Positions 20,053 to 26,966 of a stretch of 38,141 nt of DNA are shown in pieces (position 1 is the first letter of the stretch; each line of letters opens with the position of its first letter). Made by a program: the position numbers and the translations under genes. The notes beneath the pieces are model-generated. The model was given only the letters and a program-made list of their open reading frames with translations. It was not told where the DNA came from and searched no databases. Source of the DNA: Shewanella colwelliana ATCC 39565 (GTDB lineage: Bacteria > Pseudomonadota > Gammaproteobacteria > Enterobacterales > Shewanellaceae); assembly GCF_000518705.1 (NCBI RefSeq), contig NZ_JAEC01000039.1, positions 1 to 38,141 on the forward strand. Direction: 5' to 3'.

Positions 20053-20066
20053 TGCATACGTATTCA
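20053..20066. promoter_or_regulatory. Candidate LacI-family (MalR-like) operator upstream of the TonB receptor
   Basis: TGCATACGTATTCA is a 14-base palindrome with one imperfect position pair around the core ATACGTAT and a central CG, the form typical of LacI-family operators. It lies about 130 bases before the receptor ATG, within the only sizeable upstream region of the receptor-pullulanase pair. The regulator gene is not in the window. The palindrome is seen; the assignment to a maltodextrin regulator is inferred. Confidence 0.5.
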
Positions 20067-20156
20067 TAACAAATTGGCAACAGGCCGAGGTCGGGATAGC
20101 TATTTAATCAACTGAAAAATATACAGAATTCAGAATGACTGAGGAGATGAGATATA

Positions 20157-20180
20157 GTGAATGGCTAGTCGGCCATTCAC
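20157..20180. other. Perfect 9-bp inverted repeat after the penicillin-acylase gene
   Basis: GTGAATGGC and GCCATTCAC are separated by six bases (TAGTCG). It lies 20 bases beyond the stop of the - strand Ntn hydrolase gene. The sequence after the hairpin on that strand (TATATCTCATC) is only weakly T-rich, so it is a poor intrinsic terminator and may only stabilise the 3' end. Confidence 0.6.
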
Positions 20181-20200
20181 CATGATTATCGTAAAGCGCG

Positions 20201-22501
20201 TTAATTAATCGGTTGTAGGGTGAGCTTGGCTTCTATTTGGCTTGGCAACAAAGGCGTTGAGGCTGCCGCGGCATACTCGTTAAATCCGGCGCGATAATAT
20301 TTAGACAAGGGATGACCTGATTGTCCGCCAGGGATGGTGAGCACAGCTTGAGACTCTAACCCAGGCTGAACGATAAAACGCTGCGAGGCACCAAAACTTG
20401 AGCGCTGCACGGCTGGCATGAACGTATCACCAAACCCGGTCACCAGAGGCATATCGAGCCAACGGCTCAAAAGCGGTATTTGCTTACTAAAGGGATGCTG
20501 AATATGTAACGTATTCACCTTACCCCATGCTAAATCTTCGTACTCACCACCTTCGCTATACTTAGCCATAAGATGCTCTGTGGAGCGAACGTAGGCATCA
20601 ATGGTAAAGGCTTGCCAGTTATCGAAACCGTCAGGTAACCAAGTGGTTGGTTGCTCAGCCAGTAACTGCCACATCGCGGGTTCAAGGTAGCGTTTAAGCA
20701 CAGACAAACTCATCGTATGCTTATTGAGACTCGCTTCAATTGGCGCAAAGCTGGCATCGATTAAACGACTACGAAAGTGTTTTACCAGCGTAAAACCGAC
20801 AGAGTCTGCACAGGCACATTGACCCCAATCTCTCAGGTACTGAATATCTTTTGCAAATCGCTTAGGTTGCGTCATCAATGCCTTGGCCAAGTACTCATGC
20901 CATGGCGCATAAAACTTCGCCTCATTATCGAGCTGAATCCGATAAAAATCCGCTTCATCAAAGCTGTCTTGTGCAAGCAATCTATCGCGGATCTGCATCC
21001 CTCTTGCGCCCAGCGCATAGCCACCATCACCGAATCGCTCTGCCTCTTGTACTGACATCACTCGTGCATTAGCCGTCCAAATTCGTTGGCTACTGGGGTT
21101 TTTAACTTGCGGTAACTCAAGTTCATCTTGCAACCAGTTATTCCACTGAACTTCATCATGTTGCTGAGCAATATCGGCACTGTTAGTTCGGGCTGGTACG
21201 GCGCCAGCAGGCTGCCAAGCCGCATTACCCTTATCATCAACAATCAGCAAATTTTGTACTGGTATACCAAAGTGTTTCGCTATCGCTAAGCCCTCATCGA
21301 CACTGTCGACCGTCTCTAGCCCCATCAGCTCCATGTCAACCGCATAATCTCTATGAGCTACCCAACTTAGCGCATATTGATGCCCAGCTAACTGCTTAAC
21401 TGGACCAAAGCGCGACATAGGAAACTGATACGCCACCTCAGATGCCGGTAGCTTTATCACTTCCTTTTCAGTGGTTAACATTTCACTGTTGTCGATAGCT
21501 ATCCAATCTGCGGTGTCGATATAAGCGTTGGTAAATCCCCAAGCCACTTTGCCATTTGTGCCGACCACAATCGCGGGAGCCCCCGGCAGCGACACACCTG
21601 TCACCTGTACCTTATCGCCAGTGGCATCGGGGTAATTGAGCTGGGCACGATACCAAATAATCGGTACGGCAAAAGAGAGGTGCATATCGTCGGACAACAT
21701 AGCTCGGCCCGACTCAGTCAGCGCCCCAGTTACTGCCCAGTTGTTACTGCCCACTTCGGCTAACTCTTCTATAGGTAGTTCTCGTCGATGCGCCATCAAG
21801 TGCTCGTCAAGCATAGGGATCGCCGTACCTTGATTAGCAATGATACTGCCATCGAGCGGTGCCTGATAATTGGATGCTTGGGTGATAAACTGCCGCATCG
21901 GCGTACCGAAAAGATGATCAATCAAGGTTAAGGTCATATCACGTTTAATGGTGTTACCCTGCAGATCTAAGTACATGCTATAGATGACCAGCAGACTATC
22001 ACTACTCACCCAGGGTTTTGGCGACGAGCGAGTGAGTAGGTATTCAAAAGAGTTAAGCGACTGTTCGGCCAACGCTTGATTGACACCATCGGCATAACGC
22101 TCGAGTAGCTGCTTCTGCGCTGCGGGTAATTGAGCAACGATCTGTTCGGCGCGTTTTCTCAGCTGATGAAAACGACGGCTTTTATCTAAATTTAGCGCCG
22201 CAGGTCCAAATATCTCAGCTAACTCACCCGCCGAATTGCGCCGCAGCAGATCCATCTGAAAGAAGCGGTCTTGCCCATGGGCAAACCCTAGCGCAAAGGC
22301 GACATCTTGACGGTTTTTGCCACTGATCACAGCAGTGCCTAAGCGATCCCGTTCGATTGTGACAGGCCCACTCACCTTAATGGTTTTCACTTCGCCAGTG
22401 AGTTTAGGTAAACTAAGATGTAAGCCAATGTAGACCGCCACTATCAAAATAAAGATTAGAGATAGCAGAGATATAACGCTCATTTTTATAATTTTATTCA
22501 T
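20201..22501 (-). CDS. Penicillin acylase (penicillin amidase/N-acylhomoserine lactone acylase) family Ntn hydrolase
   Basis: A 766-residue protein from the ATG at 22501; an in-frame TTG 15 codons further upstream is less likely because the hydrophobic anchor (SVISLLSLIFILIVAVYIGL) follows the ATG directly. An alpha-chain with ERDRLGTAVI and FALGFAHGQDRFFQMDLLRR is followed by the autocatalytic site GSNNWAV, where Ser252 would become the N-terminal nucleophile of the beta chain. The motif LSDDMHLSFAVPIIWY after it is typical of this family. The family cleaves amide bonds in acylated amino compounds such as beta-lactams, acyl-homoserine lactones and N-acyl amino acids; the substrate here cannot be read from sequence. 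It is probably periplasmic and held by an uncleaved N-terminal membrane segment. It stands alone, with a 146-base gap to the divergent TTG position and no operon partner. Confidence 0.9.
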   Translation of the reverse strand: MNKIIKMSVISLLSLIFILIVAVYIGLHLSLPKLTGEVKTIKVSGPVTIERDRLGTAVISGKNRQDVAFALGFAHGQDRFFQMDLLRRNSAGELAEIFGPAALNLDKSRRFHQLRKRAEQIVAQLPAAQKQLLERYADGVNQALAEQSLNSFEYLLTRSSPKPWVSSDSLLVIYSMYLDLQGNTIKRDMTLTLIDHLFGTPMRQFITQASNYQAPLDGSIIANQGTAIPMLDEHLMAHRRELPIEELAEVGSNNWAVTGALTESGRAMLSDDMHLSFAVPIIWYRAQLNYPDATGDKVQVTGVSLPGAPAIVVGTNGKVAWGFTNAYIDTADWIAIDNSEMLTTEKEVIKLPASEVAYQFPMSRFGPVKQLAGHQYALSWVAHRDYAVDMELMGLETVDSVDEGLAIAKHFGIPVQNLLIVDDKGNAAWQPAGAVPARTNSADIAQQHDEVQWNNWLQDELELPQVKNPSSQRIWTANARVMSVQEAERFGDGGYALGARGMQIRDRLLAQDSFDEADFYRIQLDNEAKFYAPWHEYLAKALMTQPKRFAKDIQYLRDWGQCACADSVGFTLVKHFRSRLIDASFAPIEASLNKHTMSLSVLKRYLEPAMWQLLAEQPTTWLPDGFDNWQAFTIDAYVRSTEHLMAKYSEGGEYEDLAWGKVNTLHIQHPFSKQIPLLSRWLDMPLVTGFGDTFMPAVQRSSFGASQRFIVQPGLESQAVLTIPGGQSGHPLSKYYRAGFNEYAAAASTPLLPSQIEAKLTLQPIN

Positions 22502-22692
22502 GGTGTAGGGCAATGATAGGTAAACGACTTTGCTCACTATAACCAAGTTGCTTAAATGTTAACAGTCATTAAGCTCTGTTGAGTATTAGTGGCTTTTTCT
22601 GACAGATGACACACTAATTCGGCAAGGGAAGTCGATGCTGCTTAAGTATTCTCTATTCTAGTAACATCACCTCAAAGGAGCATGAGTCAGCC

Positions 22693-22944
22693 ATGGCAAA
22701 ACCCAATAAAAAAGGCCCTACTCGCACTGTTGATATTTTTTGCAGCCAATGCAAAACTCAACTGTTTAAATATCGAAAAGGCGGCAAAGGCGCACTAATT
22801 AAGTGCTTTAAGGAACGTATAGTCGACGATTTCACCCAAAATGCCGGTGTCTGTCCTAGCTGCCAGCAACATTTTGCCCGAGAAACCTTAATCAGAGGTG
22901 CGCCAGCATTAAAGTTTGTCGGCAGCAAAGTCTTCATGAAATGA
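22693..22944 (+). CDS. Small zinc-ribbon protein of unknown function
   Basis: An 83-residue basic protein with two CxxC pairs (Cys17/Cys20 and Cys54/Cys57) and a further Cys38, so it probably binds one zinc ion. The space between the pairs is rich in Lys and Gly (KYRKGGKGALIKC). An AAAGGAG site lies 12 bases before the ATG. A nearer ATG at 22682 is in another frame and lacks the cysteines. It has no signal peptide and would be cytoplasmic. Nucleic-acid binding is possible given the charge, but I do not recognise a named family and assign no function. Confidence 0.75.
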   Translation: MAKPNKKGPTRTVDIFCSQCKTQLFKYRKGGKGALIKCFKERIVDDFTQNAGVCPSCQQHFARETLIRGAPALKFVGSKVFMK

Positions 22945-23078
22945 GTCGCTAAAAAGGAGCCCAGGCAATAGAGCAATGCCATCATTCACTCACGATTTTG
23001 CTTTGATAAACTTCGCCGAAATTGACATTTCCAACCATAATGACTGCAGCATGTCCTAAACAAAAATATCGGTGACCT

Positions 23079-23912
23079 TTGAATAGTGGAAAAGATCTGC
23101 TTATCAAGCTAATACTTGCGTTGCTCACAACCATGCAGCTGAGCAGCAGTGTCTACGGCTGTGAGATCACCATGGGATATCGCACAAGTGAACGCCAACC
23201 CTATATACAAGCCGCACCCAATAATGAAGGTTTGTATCAAGCATTATATAGCGCTGCAGCGCAGCGTATTGGCTGTAAACTCAGTATCGTTCGCCAGCCC
23301 AAACACCGCATACTCAGACAGATTATGCTAGGCACAGTAGATTTCTACCCAGGCCTAGGTTTCAACACTGAACGGGATACCTTTGCGCAGTTTATTCCTA
23401 ATGGATTGACTGAGCGATACACTGGCATTAGTCATCGTTTTCAACCGCAAATTAGCTCATTAGACGAGCTAGTTGGTAGTGAGGCGATATTACTCATTTC
23501 ACCTGGTGGCTATGAAGTCACCGGCATTCCCGATGGGGTCCTATTGCGCAAGCCAGCGGATATGGATGTAGAGCAAGCCCTCGATTTACTGAGCGCACGT
23601 AAAGGAGATTTTTTTACCTATGACGAAGCCACTTTACGCTACATTTTAGATCATGGTCGGCATAGTGATTTAACGCTGCACCCACAATGCTGTGAAGCTG
23701 AACATGATATGTACATGGGGTTTTCCCGTAAGAGTCAGCACTTTGCACAGCAAGCAAACCTCAATTACGATGCGAAACGCCCTGTATCGCCCATGAACAT
23801 TCAGTTTGCGCCCCATAAAGATTCCATCGCCTATGCGATGTCTATGGCGTTAACGGCAATGAAATTAAGCGGTGAAACCGAACAGCTCAGGGCGAAATAT
23901 TTCGACAACTAA
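23079..23912 (+). CDS. Periplasmic solute-binding protein, SBP_bac_3-like, without transporter partners
   Basis: A 277-residue protein. The only start that keeps the signal peptide (LLIKLILALLTTMQLSSSVYG) is a TTG at 23079; an in-frame TGA lies two codons before it, and the first ATG would cut the signal in half. The mature part begins CEITMGYRTSERQPYIQ and shows the two-lobed pattern of family 3 binding proteins, with a central LDELVGSEAILLISPGGYEV and a C-terminal SIAYAMSMALTAMKLSGETEQLRAKYF. Many Shewanella and Vibrio genomes carry lone proteins of this kind; they may sense ligands or be remnants of transport systems. No permease or ATPase gene is adjacent, and the ligand cannot be predicted. 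No clear ribosome site is visible before the TTG. Confidence 0.72.
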   Translation: MNSGKDLLIKLILALLTTMQLSSSVYGCEITMGYRTSERQPYIQAAPNNEGLYQALYSAAAQRIGCKLSIVRQPKHRILRQIMLGTVDFYPGLGFNTERDTFAQFIPNGLTERYTGISHRFQPQISSLDELVGSEAILLISPGGYEVTGIPDGVLLRKPADMDVEQALDLLSARKGDFFTYDEATLRYILDHGRHSDLTLHPQCCEAEHDMYMGFSRKSQHFAQQANLNYDAKRPVSPMNIQFAPHKDSIAYAMSMALTAMKLSGETEQLRAKYFDN

Positions 23913-24152
23913 ACACCAAAAATGACCGCATCACTTGTTCGTTAAGCATCGTTACCATGACCATCAGAGCGCCACTAAATGGGGACAAAAAGTGTTACAG
24001 GTGTACGCTCACAGTATGAGTGTAAAAATTAAACTTAATGCTTTCTATCAATCTTGATTCCGACTAAACTTAATCATGAGCATACCTCGATGCCGCTTAG
24101 TTATCAGTAAAAATGTCACAGCTCAACGACCGTCAGGGAGATGGATTATCGT

Positions 24153-24287
24153 ATGGAAACATTAATGAAAGTTTGGAATTCAACCCCAGAGCTGGCTAAA
24201 CCTCTTTTGGCCTTAGCCATGATCTTTTTGCTTGGCCTTATCGCTTTTTTCATTGGCAAAGGTGTGGGTGTATTAATTTACATGTAA
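24153..24287 (+). CDS. 44-residue single-span membrane peptide
   Basis: A short gene beginning METLMKVWNSTPELAKPLL, then a strongly hydrophobic helix (ALAMIFLLGLIAFFIG) and a short tail KGVGVLIYM. An AGGGAG lies 12 bases before this ATG; another in-frame ATG at 24141 directly abuts that site and so is a poorer start. The organisation (amphipathic start, one transmembrane segment, tiny tail) fits a real inner-membrane small protein. I do not recognise the family with confidence. It is convergent with the SYLF-like lipoprotein gene, with a hairpin between them. Confidence 0.6.
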   Translation: METLMKVWNSTPELAKPLLALAMIFLLGLIAFFIGKGVGVLIYM

Positions 24288-24307
24288 GTGCCATCGTCAC
24301 CCAAGAA

Positions 24308-24348
24308 AATGCCGCATAACAGTCTTAGTCAGACAATGACGCGGCATT
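24308..24348. terminator. Hairpin between the membrane peptide gene and the lipoprotein gene
   Basis: AATGCCGC and GCGGCATT form an 8-bp perfect stem around 25 bases that contain a smaller GTCT/AGAC hairpin. On the - strand the stem is followed by TTTCTTGG, a short T-run, so it probably terminates the lipoprotein gene. In the + direction there is no T-run. Confidence 0.55.
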
Positions 24349-24367
24349 GACACTAAACCGCTAGTGA

Positions 24368-24952
24368 TTACTCTTTATGTTCCATAAAATCGTCACTGAA
24401 ATCGGTTGGCCAATATTTATAACCTTGTACCGTTGCCTGCGCAGCAGCGCCCATCAAGTTGACTTGGTAAGTTTTAACGCCATCAAGATCGGCTGATTGG
24501 TTGGCTGATGCTTGATCGCCGCTCTCTTCATATTTAGCACTGGCTTCCGCTTGCGCTTGGCCCTCATAACCAGACTCTTTAAAACGTTTTACTGCATCGG
24601 CTTTCATAAATGCTTGCACAAATGCTACCTGTTTCCAGCCAATGCCGGCACCGACGCCACCTGTAGCAAATCGGTAATAGGAGGTTGCCCCCTTTTCGCT
24701 GAGCACGCAAACCCCGCCACCAGTCGATAAGGCAAATAGGTAACTGTTGCTACCCGTGCACACGACATGCGCCACAGCCTCCGCTACCGCAGTCTTTGCA
24801 GCAGGGTGTTCTTTATAGATTTCTTGTAGCGCCTCTTGCGTCTCTTTACGCGCATTGGCTTTTTTCGATTCTGGTGTGTCACCCGTAGCGCAGCCCAATA
24901 AAACCATTGGAACCAGGGCACACGTAACCGCCAATCTGTTTATCTTTAACAT
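24368..24952 (-). CDS. Lipoprotein with a SYLF (YSC84-like) type domain
   Basis: A 194-residue protein with a clear lipobox (VLLGC, Cys21) followed by Ala, so it is expected at the outer membrane. A charged helical stretch (ESKKANARKETQEALQEIYKEHP) leads into a domain with GGGVCVLSEKGATSYYRFATGGVGAGIGWKQ and then AFMKADAVKRFKESGYEGQAQAEASA. That order resembles the SYLF/YSC84 fold: a glycine-rich hairpin, YY, VGxGxGxKQ, then a helix containing a Phe-Met pair. SYLF domains bind phospholipids in eukaryotes; bacterial members are mostly uncharacterised envelope proteins. The C-terminal part with many Ala, Gln and Ser residues follows family habit. The ribosome site GAGGAC precedes the ATG by about seven bases. 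Family call is moderate; function unknown. Confidence 0.7.
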   Translation of the reverse strand: MLKINRLAVTCALVPMVLLGCATGDTPESKKANARKETQEALQEIYKEHPAAKTAVAEAVAHVVCTGSNSYLFALSTGGGVCVLSEKGATSYYRFATGGVGAGIGWKQVAFVQAFMKADAVKRFKESGYEGQAQAEASAKYEESGDQASANQSADLDGVKTYQVNLMGAAAQATVQGYKYWPTDFSDDFMEHKE

Positions 24953-25281
24953 GCAATGTCCTCACTATGTATTGCCTATATAAAGGCTGATCATCTGATA
25001 AATTTTGAATTACTGAGCTAGAGATAAATATAGCTAACAATAGTTAATGCACAAAATTGAGCTAGCTGAGTCTTTAAATTTTGATATGAATATCGAAAGT
25101 AACTGAGAGGCAGAGTTAATTTTATGATCAAAAGTAGACAATTTGTCTCAGTCTCTTTACTACTTTACCGATCTCTGTAGCAAGTCTGAACATTGACTCT
25201 CAACAAGCATTGCAGCCCAAAATGAACTGCGCTTTTATAGCCCGTATCAAAACCATTTCATCATTAAAATAGGGAAATCAA
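24953..25281. other. Intergenic region between two divergent genes
   Basis: An AT-rich stretch of 329 bases separating the - strand lipoprotein from the + strand ModA-like gene, so it must contain both promoters. The only short frame seen, a 19-codon one beginning at the ATG near 25123, has no convincing support. I see no strong inverted repeat or recognised operator. Confidence 0.6.
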
Positions 25282-26082
25282 ATGCACTGCAAAGTAATCT
25301 TCTTCGCGCTCACCCTCATCGCTTTATCAGGCACCAGTCACGCAGCGCCAATAGAATTTCGCGCTGCTGGCAGCTTAAAGACAGCGATGACAGAGGTGAT
25401 CGAGGCGTACCAAACACAAGGTCATGCTCAAGTCGCTCCCCAGTTTGCGCCATCTGGCTTACTGAGGAAGCGTATCGAACAAGGTGAAAATGTTGACCTA
25501 TTTGCCTCGGCAAATATGAAACACCCAAGAGCCTTAAATAAAGAGGGAAAAAGTGGATCAGTAGTGATGTTTGCCCGCAATAAACTCTGTGCATTAACGC
25601 AACCCACTATCAACGTAACCTCTGAGAGTCTATTGGCTCACATGTTAAACAATAAAATTCGTTTAGGTACATCAACCCCAAAAGCCGATCCCGCTGGTGA
25701 CTATGCATTTAAGGTTTTTGATCGCGCAGAGGCCGTATCAGCAGGCGCACAAATGACACTCAGTAATAAAGCACTGCAACTAACTGGTGGGCCAAAAAGT
25801 GCGAAATCACCAGATGGACGCAACCCTTATGGCTGGGTGATGGAAAACAACCAAGCGGATATATTCTTAACATACTGTACTAATGCGGTACTTGCGCAAA
25901 AAGAGGTGAGTCAATTGAAGATAGTACAACTACCTGACAACCTTAGTGTCGGGGCAAATTACGGCTTGACCGTCATCGAAGGTGCACAAGTAGATTCAAC
26001 AGAATTAGCCCTATTTATCTTATCACCCCAAGGGCAAACCATTTTAGCCAAATATGGTTTCGACGCACCGACACTGCCGTAA
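25282..26082 (+). CDS. Molybdate-binding-protein (ModA)-like periplasmic protein
   Basis: A 266-residue secreted protein with a signal peptide ending at about residue 21 (SGTSHA-A). The mature part reads as a ModA/WtpA-type binding protein: FRAAGSLKTAMTEV near the start (the ligand-binding Ser), FAPSGLLRKRIEQGENVDLFASA, then LGTSTPKADPAGDYAFKVF, and late YGLTVIEGAQVDSTELALFILSPQGQTILAKYGF. Such proteins bind oxyanions such as molybdate or tungstate and hand them to a ModB permease. No modB or modC gene is adjacent, so this is an orphan copy whose ligand is uncertain. The weak AGGG ribosome site is eight bases before the ATG. A hairpin lies beyond its stop. Confidence 0.82.
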   Translation: MHCKVIFFALTLIALSGTSHAAPIEFRAAGSLKTAMTEVIEAYQTQGHAQVAPQFAPSGLLRKRIEQGENVDLFASANMKHPRALNKEGKSGSVVMFARNKLCALTQPTINVTSESLLAHMLNNKIRLGTSTPKADPAGDYAFKVFDRAEAVSAGAQMTLSNKALQLTGGPKSAKSPDGRNPYGWVMENNQADIFLTYCTNAVLAQKEVSQLKIVQLPDNLSVGANYGLTVIEGAQVDSTELALFILSPQGQTILAKYGFDAPTLP

Positions 26083-26102
26083 TAGCAGCTTATGTTTAGC
26101 GC

Positions 26103-26128
26103 AACAGCGCGCCATAAGCCGCGCTGTT
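26103..26128. terminator. Hairpin between the convergent ModA-like and pilin-like genes
   Basis: AACAGCGCG and CGCGCTGTT form a perfect 9-bp GC-rich stem with an eight-base loop. The following bases AATTTATC are only moderately T-rich. It lies between the 3' ends of two convergent genes and probably serves both. Confidence 0.6.
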
Positions 26129-26160
26129 AATTTATCTAAAACCTCGAACATTCTTGGGCA

Positions 26161-26709
26161 TCAACAATCATAGGTTAACGTTTTCAGGGCATAACTCCGA
26201 CCACTAGTAGGTGCCACATATTCCAAATGACATTTAAAATTACCACTTTTAATATCAGCAACTTTATCTTTAAATTTCATCGGAATAATTCCACTCGCGT
26301 GACTATTTATATATGGCTCAACTAACCAGTCATCATCGCTCAATCCCATCACGGTTTTATAGTTTTTTTGCACCACAGGATCAAACTGTGTTGCCATAGG
26401 ATAACCGTTATACACGTAAAGACGAGTACCGGAGATATCAACAAAATAATAACCGACCAACACATCCCAGTGTGGATCACCACCACATGAATAGGAACAG
26501 TCTCCCTTATCAGCAATCCCAACGACTTGGGTTTTGGAGTTCACCATTTGATTCACTGAAGCTATGGTACCGCCAACGGATTTAATCATTGCCGTTTGAG
26601 ACTCACTTGACAGCGATAGCAACTTTGGTGCAACAATGACACTAATTATAGCCAGCACAAGAATCACCATCACTAGCTCAATAAGCGTAAAACCTTTCTG
26701 TTGCTTCAT
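26161..26709 (-). CDS. Type IV pilin-like (MSHA-like) prepilin protein
   Basis: A 182-residue protein with a textbook prepilin leader: MKQQKG, cleavage, then FTLIELVMVILVLAIISVIVAPKLL, with Glu at position 5 of the mature chain. The prepilin peptidase would cut after Gly6 and methylate Phe. The C-terminal globular part has four cysteines (DC, SC, KC and the final DC), which could form two disulfides. The phrase YVYNGYPMATQF resembles the GYPxA stretch of MSHA-type pilins. It stands alone, with no assembly ATPase, secretin or other pilins next to it, so it is a candidate minor or accessory pilin that relies on a system elsewhere. A purine-rich GGGGTGG precedes the ATG by about four bases. Confidence 0.87.
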   Translation of the reverse strand: MKQQKGFTLIELVMVILVLAIISVIVAPKLLSLSSESQTAMIKSVGGTIASVNQMVNSKTQVVGIADKGDCSYSCGGDPHWDVLVGYYFVDISGTRLYVYNGYPMATQFDPVVQKNYKTVMGLSDDDWLVEPYINSHASGIIPMKFKDKVADIKSGNFKCHLEYVAPTSGRSYALKTLTYDC

Positions 26710-26855
26710 TTACCACCCCGCCGTTACAAGTGTTGCGAAACTTACGCAAACACTCAGGCGCTAGCAAGGTAAAACACCATTGAAACGACAAGTCACACCA
26801 ACCAATTAACGCATTGTAAAACAATGATAAACAACAATCACAACCCAGACTTACT

Positions 26856-26879
26856 ACAACAAGAGACACAACAAGAGAC
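26856..26879. repeat. Two exact 12-bp tandem copies upstream of the pilin gene
   Basis: ACAACAAGAGAC occurs twice head to tail, followed by a partial third start (ACAC). It lies about 150 bases before the pilin ATG, in the region between that gene and the amidohydrolase. It may be a regulator site pair or a simple slippage product. Confidence 0.7.
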
Positions 26880-26966
26880 ACACCGATATCTCAATAGCAA
26901 ACAGGATAGGTAAACACAGATCTATGATCAACATCGTCTAATGGTTAACAATTAACAACCTAAAAA

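Noticed and set aside
25123..25179. 18-residue frame upstream of the ModA-like gene
   Set aside because: Too short, with no clear ribosome site at proper spacing and no pairing structure that would suggest a leader peptide.
26925..26965. AT-rich partial palindrome GGTTAACAATTAACAACC beyond the amidohydrolase stop
   Set aside because: The stem is short and AT-only with no T-run in the right direction; likely chance.
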